Source: an uncultured Eubacteriales bacterium (GTDB taxonomy: Bacteria > Bacillota > Clostridia > Oscillospirales > Acutalibacteraceae). From it: a DNA stretch of 34,843 nt. This document shows positions 1 through 9,100 of this stretch, one piece after another. The stretch spans positions 1 to 34,843 of the forward strand of contig ONBJ01000038.1 in the NCBI GenBank assembly GCA_900316025.1. The letters run 5' to 3'. Numbering within the stretch: position 1 is the stretch's first letter; every line of letters begins with the position of its first letter. The notes below the pieces were generated by a model. That model did not search any database. It had not been told where the DNA came from and saw only the letters and a list, made by a program, of their open reading frames with translations. A program made the position numbers and the translations under genes.

Positions 1-647
1 TTAGCGGCATCTCTCATCTTATTAAGACATTTCGTCTGAAAATTAACATCACCTACTGCAAGAACTTCATCCATTATCATTATTTCTGAATCAAGGTGAG
101 AAGCAACACTGAATGCCAGCTTTACAAACATACCGCTGGAATATCTTTTTACAGGTGTGTCTATAAATTCCCTTACTTCGGAAAATTCTATTATCTGCTC
201 CATTTTTGCATCTATTTCAGCTTTTGTCATACCGAGAATTGCACCGTTCATATATACATTTTCTCTTCCGGTCAATTCTCCACTGAAACCTGTTCCTACT
301 TCAAGCATAGATGTAATTCTGCCATACAAATCTATTTCTCCATCAGTAGGTGCAGTAACCCTTGACAAAATCTTCAGCAAAGTACTTTTTCCTGCTCCGT
401 TGCTTCCTATAATTCCTATAGCTTCGCCCTTGTATATAGTCAAATCAACTCCGTTAAGTGCCATAAATACGGTACCGTTGCTTCTTTTGTCCTCTCCTAT
501 AACAGAATTCGGGTCTTCCTTGCCTCTTACCTTAGCCCACCAGCTTTCCATATCGGCCTTCAGAGTTCCGCCTCCTATCTGACCCAGCTTGTACTTTTTC
601 CTGACCCCTGAAATCTTTATTGCAATTTCTCTGTTATTGTCTTCCAT
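1..647 (-). CDS. Polysaccharide/teichoic acid ABC exporter ATP-binding protein (Wzt/TagH type), partial
   Basis: This is the ATPase subunit of an ABC-2 exporter that moves lipid-linked surface polysaccharide or teichoic acid across the membrane. The ATG at 645-647 follows a GAGGT ribosome binding site. About 215 codons are present and the gene runs off the left edge, so the C-terminus is unseen. Visible motifs are Walker A GSNGAGKST (about residue 82), the signature YSSGM and Walker B IMIMDEV followed by LAVGD. About 30 extra residues precede the ALNGVDL strand, as is usual in Wzt-like ATPases. It starts 15 bases after the permease stop, so the two are surely co-transcribed. The substrate cannot be told from the ATPase; the absence of a visible C-terminal carbohydrate-binding domain only reflects the truncation. 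Confidence 0.93.
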   Translation of the reverse strand, partial: MEDNNREIAIKISGVRKKYKLGQIGGGTLKADMESWWAKVRGKEDPNSVIGEDKRSNGTVFMALNGVDLTIYKGEAIGIIGSNGAGKSTLLKILSRVTAPTDGEIDLYGRITSMLEVGTGFSGELTGRENVYMNGAILGMTKAEIDAKMEQIIEFSEVREFIDTPVKRYSSGMFVKLAFSVASHLDSEIMIMDEVLAVGDVNFQTKCLNKMRDAA

Positions 648-662
648 AGTAATATACCTCAC

Positions 663-1511
663 TCACACTGTATCCATAAACGTTCTCTCTACACGGTTAA
701 ATACTATTATTCCGAAAACTGCGACTATAACTGTAAAAATCCATGAAATCAGCAACGGCAGAAGTAATATCTCACCCTTACCCAAAAGTGCAAATCTGAA
801 AATCTCTATGCTGGGAGTTACAGGGTTATAAATGATTATATTTTTTAAAATTCCGTCGCTCAGCTGAGAAAGAGGGTATATAACCGGAGTTCCGTACATC
901 CACAGCGTCACGCCAAAGCCTACAAATACAGTCAAATCACGGTATTTTGTTGTAAAACTGGATATTATAATACCAAATCCCATTCCCATAATTCCAAGAT
1001 GTATCAGTGTAAACGGAAGTAAAACAAGTGCATACCAGTTTGGAGAAACCTCTCCTGTTATGACAAAATATATAAGGAAGCCAAAAACCATTAACAGCTG
1101 TATAAAAAAGCGTATTATTGCTGCCAACACATTTGAAATCGGCGTTGTCAGCCTTGGAAAGTATACCTTGCCGAAAACACCTGCATTACTTGTAAATGTG
1201 TTGGCATTTCCTGACAAACAGCCTGCAAAATAACCCCATAGCGAGTTAGTAGATAAATAAAACAGCATCTGAGGTATACCGTCAGTACTCATACCTATAA
1301 TTCCGCCAAAAAGAAAAGTATATACCACACTGCTTAAAAACGGATTTAATACAAGCCACAGAGGTCCGAGAACTGTCTGCTTATACGACAATGTAAACGA
1401 ACGCTTCGTAAAAAGCCATATCAAATCCCTGTATCTCCATACCTCTTTAAGCTTTAAATCAAACCATTTATGCTTTGAGGATATATGTATGTGATATTTT
1501 TCGTTAGTCAT
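663..1511 (-). CDS. Polysaccharide ABC-2 type permease (Wzm/TagG/RfbA type)
   Basis: Membrane subunit that pairs with the ATPase encoded just downstream. The protein is 282 residues with about six hydrophobic segments, an amphipathic N-terminal region (WRYRDLIWLFTKRSF) and the LGPLWLVLNP segment near residue 50 that is characteristic of the ABC-2 polysaccharide exporters. The length is typical of RfbA/TagG permeases. The start is ATG at 1509-1511. It follows the epimerase stop by 16 bases and precedes the ATPase start by 15, which is tight operon spacing. Together the pair would form a 2+2 exporter for an undecaprenyl-linked glycan assembled in the cytoplasm. Whether that is capsule, O-antigen-like glycan or teichoic acid cannot be decided from the window. 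Confidence 0.93.
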   Translation of the reverse strand: MTNEKYHIHISSKHKWFDLKLKEVWRYRDLIWLFTKRSFTLSYKQTVLGPLWLVLNPFLSSVVYTFLFGGIIGMSTDGIPQMLFYLSTNSLWGYFAGCLSGNANTFTSNAGVFGKVYFPRLTTPISNVLAAIIRFFIQLLMVFGFLIYFVITGEVSPNWYALVLLPFTLIHLGIMGMGFGIIISSFTTKYRDLTVFVGFGVTLWMYGTPVIYPLSQLSDGILKNIIIYNPVTPSIEIFRFALLGKGEILLLPLLISWIFTVIVAVFGIIVFNRVERTFMDTV

Positions 1512-1527
1512 AAAAATAATTTCTCCC

Positions 1528-2628
1528 TTATCTTTTTATACATTCAATAATATCCGCTATTCTTTTGCTTGCAAATCCGTCACCATACGGATTGACTGCA
1601 TTGCTCATTTTTTTATACTGCTCTTCATCATCAAGCAGCAGCCTGAAATTTCTGTATATTTCTTTTTCGTCCGTTCCCACAAGCTTCAGCGTTCCTGCTT
1701 CAATTCCTTCAGGTCTTTCAGTTGTATCACGCATAACAAGTACAGGCTTTCCCAAACTGGGTGCTTCCTCCTGTATACCTCCTGAATCCGTAAGTATAAT
1801 ATAGCTTTTGTTCATAAAATTATGAAAGTCTATAACATCAAGAGGCTCAATTATACGTATCCTCTCGTCATCACCAAAAACTTCATGTGCAATATTTCTT
1901 ACAACCGGATTTTTATGTATAGGATAGATTGCCCTTACATCGTCATATTCATCTATTACTTTCTTTATCGCACAAAACATATTACGCATAGGCTGTCCGA
2001 TATTTTCCCGACGATGTGCCGTAATAAGTATAATCCTTTTTCCCTCTATCCGCTCCAGTTCGGGATGCTTATAGTCATCTCTTACTGTAGTTTTCAGTGC
2101 ATCTATTACCGTATTTCCTGTTACATAAATTGTATCCGGATTTTTTCGCTCATTTATAAGATTTTTTCTTGACAGCTCGGTAGGTGCAAAATTAAAACGG
2201 CTGATAATACTGACACCACGGCGGTTAAACTCCTCCGGAAAAGGCGAGTAAATATCGTATGTTCTGAGTCCTGCTTCCACATGACCCACATCTATCTGCA
2301 TATAGAAACAGGCAAGTGCAGTTACAAACGTAGTTGATGTATCACCGTGTACAAGAACTATATCAGGTTTTTCCTTTTCCAAAATTGTTCGCATACCTTT
2401 CAAGACGCTCTCGGTTATATCGAACAGCGTTTGATTTTCCTTCATAACCGACAAATCGTACTTCGGAACTACTCCGAATGTTTCCAGAACCTGATCAAGC
2501 ATCTGTCGGTGCTGACCTGTTGTACAGACAACCGTTTTCAGTTTCTCCCTGGTTTCCAATTCCTTGACAAGCGGACACATTTTGATTGCTTCAGGTCTTG
2601 TTCCAAACACAACCATCACTTTTTTCAT
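1528..2628 (-). CDS. wecB: UDP-N-acetylglucosamine 2-epimerase, non-hydrolysing
   Basis: Interconverts UDP-GlcNAc and UDP-ManNAc, supplying ManNAc for cell-wall polysaccharide or teichoic acid linkage units. Family motifs are clear: GTRPEAIKMCPL at the N-terminus, HVEAGLRT, SPFPEEFNRR, TAHRREN, and the UDP-binding TDSGGIQEEAPSLGKPVLV near the C-terminus. I choose the ATG at 2626-2628 (366 residues). An in-frame GTG lies 12 bases upstream, but that GTG is itself the end of GGAGTG, which sits about nine bases before the ATG and works better as its ribosome binding site. The gene lies between a GT32 transferase and the ABC exporter genes, so it most likely feeds the same glycan pathway. The gene is also called mnaA. 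Confidence 0.95.
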   Translation of the reverse strand: MKKVMVVFGTRPEAIKMCPLVKELETREKLKTVVCTTGQHRQMLDQVLETFGVVPKYDLSVMKENQTLFDITESVLKGMRTILEKEKPDIVLVHGDTSTTFVTALACFYMQIDVGHVEAGLRTYDIYSPFPEEFNRRGVSIISRFNFAPTELSRKNLINERKNPDTIYVTGNTVIDALKTTVRDDYKHPELERIEGKRIILITAHRRENIGQPMRNMFCAIKKVIDEYDDVRAIYPIHKNPVVRNIAHEVFGDDERIRIIEPLDVIDFHNFMNKSYIILTDSGGIQEEAPSLGKPVLVMRDTTERPEGIEAGTLKLVGTDEKEIYRNFRLLLDDEEQYKKMSNAVNPYGDGFASKRIADIIECIKR

Positions 2629-2667
2629 TAAAATTTTCACTCCAAAGACCGAAAAATCATCTACTTT

Positions 2668-3438
2668 TTAATTTTTCTTTTTAATTTTTCTTTTTAATTT
2701 TTCGTACTTCTCTTTTCCGAGAATACCTGAAATAACTCTGTTAGGCAAATGAATAATCCCGTCAAATTTTCGTATCTTTCTCCATTTTTCCATTCGTTCC
2801 TGTTCTTCCCTGCTTCGCCAGCTGCCTGCAAACCAATGTATCGTGTATGTGTCACGTGTCTTTTTTAACTTACCCGACTCATAATCTATAGGACAAAAAT
2901 ATTCCTCAGGATAAATTGCAAAACCGTCTATAATCTGAAATTTATTGTTTTTCAGCAGCCCTTTATTTTCACAAATTCCCGTTATTATTGTTACATTTGT
3001 TACAGTATTCAATGTACCATCCTGATTTATAAATTCGATGTTATCATAATAAGCAAGCAATTCTTTAAAAAGAGGAAAATCTTTTTCAGACGCCATAATT
3101 CCCGTAGGAATATTAATACCGTCCTCAAAACCTGAAAATGCACGGTTATTCAGAAATTCATCAATAGGCTTTATAACCTCTACATCGGTATCCATATATA
3201 CTCCGCCGTAGTTTACCATAGCATAAAGCCTTACGTAATCGGTTATAAATGCCCATTTCTTATTTTCATAAGCCTGCCTTACATACAGTGGTGCAGAGGA
3301 TATATCAAAATTCTGCTCGTTCCATTCCATCAATTCATAATCCGAACAATACTTTTTCCAGCTTTCTATACATTTTTTTGCAAGCTCCGGCTTCTCTCCG
3401 TTGCCAAACCAGCAGTAATGTATTATTTTGGGTATCAT
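2668..3438 (-). CDS. GT32-type glycosyltransferase with DXD motif (capsular polysaccharide synthesis)
   Basis: First gene of the surface-polysaccharide operon. It is a 256-residue transferase of the Gly_transf_sug (OCH1-like, GT32) type. It opens with IPKIIHYCWFG, the usual family start, and carries ITDYVRLYAMVNYGGVYMDT, containing the metal- and nucleotide-sugar-binding DTD at residues 83-85. A conserved HWFAGSW follows in the C-terminal third. The tail is strongly basic (KLKRKIKKKN). The frame is open a further 31 codons upstream to 3531, but the ATG at 3436-3438 gives the conserved start and has an AGGGGTG site about 11 bases before it. The donor and acceptor sugars are unknown. A run of T-rich sequence near 2668-2700 encodes the lysine-rich tail. 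Confidence 0.88.
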   Translation of the reverse strand: MIPKIIHYCWFGNGEKPELAKKCIESWKKYCSDYELMEWNEQNFDISSAPLYVRQAYENKKWAFITDYVRLYAMVNYGGVYMDTDVEVIKPIDEFLNNRAFSGFEDGINIPTGIMASEKDFPLFKELLAYYDNIEFINQDGTLNTVTNVTIITGICENKGLLKNNKFQIIDGFAIYPEEYFCPIDYESGKLKKTRDTYTIHWFAGSWRSREEQERMEKWRKIRKFDGIIHLPNRVISGILGKEKYEKLKRKIKKKN

Positions 3439-3580
3439 ATTTATCTTTTCACCCCTGACAATATGCAAAACGATAACTGCCTTTATTTTAAATTCTGTAC
3501 AAAACCTGCTGCTAATCACATCATAACGCACTTATATATGATATGAAAAACAGGCTCAGATTTCAGCAGTACCGACATTG

Positions 3581-3609
3581 ATTTTATCATAAATCAGATA
3601 TCAATTCAA
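3581..3609 (-). promoter_or_regulatory. Candidate promoter of the polysaccharide operon (proximal)
   Basis: On the minus strand TTGAAT at 3604-3609 and TAAAAT at 3581-3586 are separated by 17 bases, and TGA immediately precedes the -10, making it an extended -10. It would drive the GT32-wecB-permease-ATPase operon. It is judged by eye from consensus matches. Confidence 0.55.
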
Positions 3610-3682
3610 GGATTTTAATTAAAATATAAATTTCCTCTGTTTTTATAAAAATTTTTTAAAACAGAAAATTTACACTGAACAC

Positions 3683-3710
3683 ATTGTACAATAACTCTGT
3701 TTTTATTCAA
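3683..3710 (-). promoter_or_regulatory. Second candidate promoter of the polysaccharide operon (distal)
   Basis: On the minus strand TTGAAT at 3705-3710 and TACAAT at 3683-3688 are spaced by 16 bases. It lies about 100 bases upstream of the other candidate, which would give two tandem promoters. The 417-base gap 3439-3855 otherwise holds only AT-rich sequence and the divergent heat-shock promoter. Confidence 0.4.
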
Positions 3711-3764
3711 CGTTAATTTTTTGCTTTACGGTGTACATTAACAATTATTTTACAAATACTATCC

Positions 3765-3793
3765 TTGACAAACAGTGCAATTAGTGGTAAATT
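3765..3793 (+). promoter_or_regulatory. Sigma-A type promoter of the hrcA-dnaK operon
   Basis: A perfect TTGACA at 3765-3770 is followed after 17 bases by TAAATT at 3788-3793. The expected transcript start, near 3800, falls right at the beginning of the CIRCE operator. HrcA bound there would block initiation or early elongation. Confidence 0.75.
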
Positions 3794-3802
3794 ATAAGCA
3801 AG

Positions 3803-3829
3803 TTAGCACTCAGCACTTAAGAGTGCTAA
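3803..3829 (+). promoter_or_regulatory. CIRCE operator (HrcA binding site)
   Basis: The sequence is TTAGCACTC at 3803-3811, nine bases, then GAGTGCTAA at 3821-3829, an exact match to the CIRCE consensus TTAGCACTC-N9-GAGTGCTAA. CIRCE is the known binding site of the HrcA repressor in Firmicutes. Its position between the promoter and hrcA implies autoregulation of the heat-shock operon. Confidence 0.98.
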
Positions 3830-3855
3830 CCAACACTGACAAGAGGTGGTAACTT

Positions 3856-4881
3856 TTGGAACTGCCCGCAAGAAAAAATAAAATTCTTAATGCTGTCGTT
3901 AAACAGTATATTTCCGCAGGTGAACCTGTAGGCTCTAAAGCCTTGCTCGGTCTGCTGGACTTTCCTGTTTCTTCAGCCACTGTCAGAAACGAAATGGCGG
4001 CACTGTCGGAAATGGGTTATCTCGTTCAGCCGCATACCTCAGCCGGAAGGATTCCCACTCAGCTTGGCTACAGATATTACCTCGACCATTCAATCGAGCC
4101 TGTTCAGATAGACCCCAGGGAACGCAGAGCCATTGACGATGCAATAAGTCTTTGTGCAGATGACCCCGAACATATTCTGAGCAAGGGTGCGGAGATACTT
4201 TCTCAGCTTACAGGATATGCAGCTCTCAGCACTACCCCACCTGCCGACAATACGACCATAGAGCGTATAAAGGTTGTTCAGGTAAGCCGACACACCTCAA
4301 TGATGGTTATGATAACATCTAAAGGTATGGTAAAAAACCGTCTTTTCAGATGTGACTATAATCTGGATTCAGATACACTTAAAGTTTTTGAGTTTACTCT
4401 GAACGATATGCTCTCGGGCGTAAGGCTTGACAGGATTACGCCTGCTTTTGTGCAGACCGTTGCCGTAACAAGCGGAGATGTTATGATACTTATGCCAAAA
4501 GCCCTTCTTTCTGTTATGGAGGCTGCAAGGGAAGCTTCGGTTATAAATATTGTAAGCTTTGGTCTTTCAAATCTGCTTCAGACAGGCGAATTCAATGTAG
4601 AACAACTGAAGGGAATATACAGATTTCTTCACGACAAGACAAGTCAGGAAAAGCTTCTGTTTGCAAAAAAAGGAAGAATTGCCACATATATTGGTACGGA
4701 ATCAAAAAATCCCGATATTTCTTCAACAGGCATAGCGGTTGCACATTACCCTATTCTGGGTGTGGAAGCCGGTGCATTTGCGGTAATAGGCCCTGTAAGA
4801 ATGGATTATACCGCTGCGGTTGCTTATGCCGACTATATTTCCCAGACGTGCGGAAGGCTTATTACAGAGCTTTTGGAATAA
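3856..4881 (+). CDS. hrcA: Heat-inducible transcription repressor HrcA
   Basis: Represses class I heat-shock genes by binding CIRCE; its folding depends on chaperonin in characterised species, so unfolded protein titration relieves repression. The product is 341 residues, normal for the family. The N-terminal winged helix carries ARKNKILNAVVKQYISAGEP and SSATVRNEMAALSEMGYL, followed by the HTSAGRIPT signature near residue 65. The C-terminal part is the GAF-like inducer domain. The start is TTG at 3856, preceded by AGAGGTGG at normal spacing, and no ATG fits. It is the first gene of the operon, directly downstream of a perfect CIRCE, and its stop lies only 15 bases before the likely grpE start. 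Confidence 0.97.
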   Translation: MELPARKNKILNAVVKQYISAGEPVGSKALLGLLDFPVSSATVRNEMAALSEMGYLVQPHTSAGRIPTQLGYRYYLDHSIEPVQIDPRERRAIDDAISLCADDPEHILSKGAEILSQLTGYAALSTTPPADNTTIERIKVVQVSRHTSMMVMITSKGMVKNRLFRCDYNLDSDTLKVFEFTLNDMLSGVRLDRITPAFVQTVAVTSGDVMILMPKALLSVMEAAREASVINIVSFGLSNLLQTGEFNVEQLKGIYRFLHDKTSQEKLLFAKKGRIATYIGTESKNPDISSTGIAVAHYPILGVEAGAFAVIGPVRMDYTAAVAYADYISQTCGRLITELLE

Positions 4882-4896
4882 GGATTGGTGATAAAA

Positions 4897-5469
4897 TTGA
4901 GTAAAAAAGAAAAAGAAAAAGATAATAAAAAAGATACGAACACCTCTGAAGAATTTACAGAGGAAACTTGCGAAAACAAAGAGGAAAACTGCGAAGAATA
5001 TCCGGAAAAAGAAGCGGACAACAGTGCTGTCGAAAAGCTGGAGCAGGAGCTTAAATCCAAAACCGATGCCTATTTAAGACTTGCCGCAGAATATGAAAAT
5101 TACCGCAAACGCTCAACCGCAGACAAGGCTCACATATATGCCGATGCTACTGCAAATGCTATAAAGGAGATACTTCCTATAGGCGACAGTCTTGATATGG
5201 CTGCAAAGTCCGTAGAGAACGCTCCAGAAGAATACAGAAAAGGCTTTGAGCTTATGTGCAGTCAGTTCAAGACCTCTCTTGAAAAGCTCGGTGTTGAAAC
5301 ATTCGGCGAAACAGGTGACACGTTTGACCCTAAGCTTCATAACGCTGTTATGAAAGTTGAGGACGAAAATCTTGGCGAAAACACTGTCGCACAGGTATTC
5401 CAGAAAGGCTATAAAAAAGGCGACAAAATCATAAGACACGCTATGGTTCAGGTTGCAAACTGCGACTGA
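4897..5469 (+). CDS. grpE: Nucleotide exchange factor GrpE
   Basis: Exchanges ADP for ATP on DnaK. The N-terminal ~45 residues are highly charged (Lys/Glu/Asp-rich, disordered), then a long coiled coil (EKLEQELKSKTDAYLRLAAE), then the conserved EYENYRKRS, and a C-terminal beta domain with the family motif FDPKLHNAVM and a VQKGYK-like segment (VFQKGYKKGD). There is no ATG start. In-frame candidates are TTG 4885, GTG 4888 and TTG 4897. I prefer 4897 (190 residues, MSKKEKEK...) because GGTGAT sits just upstream, while the others lie too close to the AAGGA at 4880-4884. Only the start is uncertain. Confidence 0.95.
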   Translation: MSKKEKEKDNKKDTNTSEEFTEETCENKEENCEEYPEKEADNSAVEKLEQELKSKTDAYLRLAAEYENYRKRSTADKAHIYADATANAIKEILPIGDSLDMAAKSVENAPEEYRKGFELMCSQFKTSLEKLGVETFGETGDTFDPKLHNAVMKVEDENLGENTVAQVFQKGYKKGDKIIRHAMVQVANCD

Positions 5470-5476
5470 TATAAAC

Positions 5477-5565
5477 CATAAAAGTTTTGATTGAACTTTT
5501 TCAAAAGTTCACGGTTTCCAAAGGCAGAGCCTTTGGTGGGATTTTTAAGGGCAAAGCCCTTAAAC
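5477..5565 (+). repeat. Three-hairpin dispersed repeat, copy 1
   Basis: It begins 7 bases after the grpE stop. The three hairpins are GAACTTT/AAAGTTC at 5493-5510, CCAAAGGC-AGA-GCCTTTGG at 5518-5536 and TTTAAGGGC-AAA-GCCCTTAAA at 5544-5564. The first hairpin differs from the other copies at several paired positions, yet pairing is kept. It lies between grpE and dnaK and in the direction of transcription. Confidence 0.9.
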
Positions 5566-5605
5566 AATAAAAAAACAACTCATTGTAAATATATTTTTCA
5601 ATTAA

Positions 5606-7507
<1,902 letters not shown>

Positions 7508-7546
7508 TTTATTAAAAAAATTATAGATTTTATTCATTTTATGTTG

Positions 7547-7552
7547 TATAAT
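7547..7552 (+). promoter_or_regulatory. Isolated TATAAT, possible internal promoter before dnaJ
   Basis: A perfect TATAAT hexamer lies 40 bases after the dnaK stop, but the sequence 16-18 bases upstream (TTATAG/TAGATT) is a poor -35. An internal promoter giving CIRCE-independent dnaJ-prmA-mrp transcription is possible but weakly supported. Confidence 0.25.
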
Positions 7553-7573
7553 GTAATCCGCTGATTCGGACTT

Positions 7574-7607
7574 AAACAGGGCAGGAGGTTTCTATTCTGC
7601 CCTGTTT
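7574..7607 (+). terminator. Stem-loop between dnaK and dnaJ (attenuator-like)
   Basis: The arms AAACAGGGCAG (7574-7584) and CTGCCCTGTTT (7597-7607) pair perfectly over 11 bp around a 12-base loop. The T tract is weak (TTTGGTT), so it looks more like a partial terminator or an mRNA-stabilising hairpin than a full stop. In other Firmicutes, hairpins after dnaK help make DnaK more abundant than DnaJ; the same role here is inference. Confidence 0.5.
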
Positions 7608-7640
7608 GGTTCAGATATTTAAAATCAGACCATATAAAAT

Positions 7641-7728
7641 CATAAAGTTTAGGTCAAGCCTTTCCAAAGGCTTGCGGTTTCCAAAGGCAGAGCCTTTGGT
7701 GGGATTTTTAAGGGCAAAGCCCTTAAAC
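7641..7728 (+). repeat. Three-hairpin dispersed repeat, copy 2
   Basis: Same family as 5477-5565. Stems are AAGCCTTT/AAAGGCTT (loop with CC), CCAAAGGC-AGA-GCCTTTGG and TTTAAGGGC-AAA-GCCCTTAAA. It ends about 10 bases before the AGGAGG of dnaJ and lies in the direction of transcription. Confidence 0.92.
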
Positions 7729-7751
7729 TCAACTGACAGGAGGCAATTAGT

Positions 7752-8903
7752 TTGGCTGATAATAAACGAGATTATTACGAAGTTATGGGTGTTCCCAAAG
7801 GAGCGTCTGATGACGAAATCAAAAAGGCTTTCAGAAAGCTCGCAAAACAGTATCACCCCGACCTCAACCCCGGCAACAAGGAGGCTGAGGCTAAATTCAA
7901 AGAGGTCAACGAGGCTTATGAGGTTCTTTCCGATAAGGATAAAAGAGCCAGATATGACCAGTTCGGTCACGCCGGCGTAGACCCCAGCTATGGTGCAGGT
8001 GCAGCAGGCGGCAGCCCCTTCGGTCAGGGTATGAATATAGATATTGATGATATTTTCAACAGCTTCTTCGGCGGCTTCGGCGGCACAGGCAGCAGACGAC
8101 AGAATCCAAATGCCCCCAGAAAAGGCTCAAATATCGAAACTACAATTATGATTTCTTTCGAGGAAGCCGCAAAGGGCTGTAAGAAAACCGTTACATACAC
8201 TAACGAAAGTGTCTGCAACGACTGCGGCGGCTCGGGTGCTGCAAAAGGTACTTCTCCTAAGGTATGCCCAAGCTGTCACGGTACAGGTCAGGTTATGGTA
8301 AATCAGAGAACCCCCTTCGGCAACATAAGAACTTCCCGTACCTGCGATGTCTGCAAGGGTAAGGGCAGAACTGTCGATACCCCTTGCCCTACCTGTCACG
8401 GAAGCGGCAGAAAACGTACAAAGCGTACCGTTGATGTTACTATACCCGCTGGTATAAACGGCGAAATTCTTCAGGTTTCAGGTCACGGAAACGCCGGTAT
8501 CAATAACGGCCCTTACGGCGACCTTCACGTCAGAGTTGAAGTAAGACCTCACCCCATATTTGAAAGAAAAGGCGATGACGTATGGTGTGAGCTTCCTATT
8601 ACCTTTACTCAGGCGGCTCTCGGTGCTGAGGTTACCGTGCCTACCCTTGACGGCAAGGTAAGCTACAGTCTGCGTGAGGGTACTCAGCCTAATGATGTCT
8701 TTAAGCTTAAAGGCCGTGGCATAACTCACATCGGCGGAAAAACAAGAGGCGACCAGTATGTCAGAGTTGTTCTCGAAGTTCCTAAACATCTCTCACCTAA
8801 ACAAAAAGAACTCCTCAAACAACTCGACGGCATTACCACAGATAAAAATTACGGCAACAGAAACGGCTTCTTCGATAAACTTAAAACTATGTTCGGAGAA
8901 TAA
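7752..8903 (+). CDS. dnaJ: Molecular chaperone DnaJ (Hsp40)
   Basis: Type I J-protein that delivers substrates to DnaK and stimulates its ATPase. It is 383 residues long. The J domain carries the HPD motif at residues 35-37. A Gly/Phe-rich linker follows (about 75-120, with [14 protein letters not shown]). The four zinc-binding repeats are all intact: [32 protein letters not shown]. Two C-terminal beta domains and a dimerisation end complete it. The start is TTG at 7752, nine bases after GGAGG; no ATG is available in frame. It sits downstream of dnaK but is separated from it by 244 bases containing a stem-loop and a repeat, so its level may differ from that of DnaK. Confidence 0.98.
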   Translation: MADNKRDYYEVMGVPKGASDDEIKKAFRKLAKQYHPDLNPGNKEAEAKFKEVNEAYEVLSDKDKRARYDQFGHAGVDPSYGAGAAGGSPFGQGMNIDIDDIFNSFFGGFGGTGSRRQNPNAPRKGSNIETTIMISFEEAAKGCKKTVTYTNESVCNDCGGSGAAKGTSPKVCPSCHGTGQVMVNQRTPFGNIRTSRTCDVCKGKGRTVDTPCPTCHGSGRKRTKRTVDVTIPAGINGEILQVSGHGNAGINNGPYGDLHVRVEVRPHPIFERKGDDVWCELPITFTQAALGAEVTVPTLDGKVSYSLREGTQPNDVFKLKGRGITHIGGKTRGDQYVRVVLEVPKHLSPKQKELLKQLDGITTDKNYGNRNGFFDKLKTMFGE

Positions 8904-8935
8904 CTGCCGCCATACTTACGTATTTTTGCACGTCA

Positions 8936-9066
8936 GTGGCTATCAGCACAGGGCGGCTGCATACGACCTAAGACTTTGTCTTAGGTCATAAAAAGTGCGT
9001 AAGCACTTTTTATGCTTAATGAATTTATTCATTAAGCGTATGCAGCCGCCCTGTGCTGATAGCCAC
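8936..9066 (+). repeat. Cloverleaf inverted-repeat element A (30-bp outer stem, three inner hairpins)
   Basis: The outer arms at 8936-8965 and 9037-9066 are perfect reverse complements over 30 bases (left arm begins GTGGCTATCAGCACAGGGCG). The interior is fully used by three hairpins: 8965-8987 (GACCTAAGAC, loop TTT), 8988-9013 (ATAAAAAGTGC, loop GTAA) and 9014-9037 (GCTTAATGAA, loop TTTA). It lies 32 bases after the dnaJ stop and ends 34 bases before prmA. No ORF or known RNA fits. See elements B and C. Confidence 0.92.
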
Positions 9067-9100
9067 GTTTTATATAGCAACAAAAAAAGGATGTGTTTTT

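Noticed and set aside
5477-5565. A CRISPR array, because of several repeated units
   Set aside because: The copies are single, kilobases apart, about 88 bp long and in different gaps, with no spacer regularity and no cas genes.
7611-7970. Minus-strand frame across repeat copy 2 and the dnaJ start
   Set aside because: Its shared peptide (KGSAFGNRKPL) is just the reverse translation of the three-hairpin repeat, and the rest is antisense to dnaJ. The similar frame at 17074-17580 is the same artefact from copy 3.
9053-9100. An upstream extension of prmA by 16 codons
   Set aside because: It runs into the right arm of cloverleaf element A, and the ATG at 9101 has the ribosome binding site and the conserved family start.
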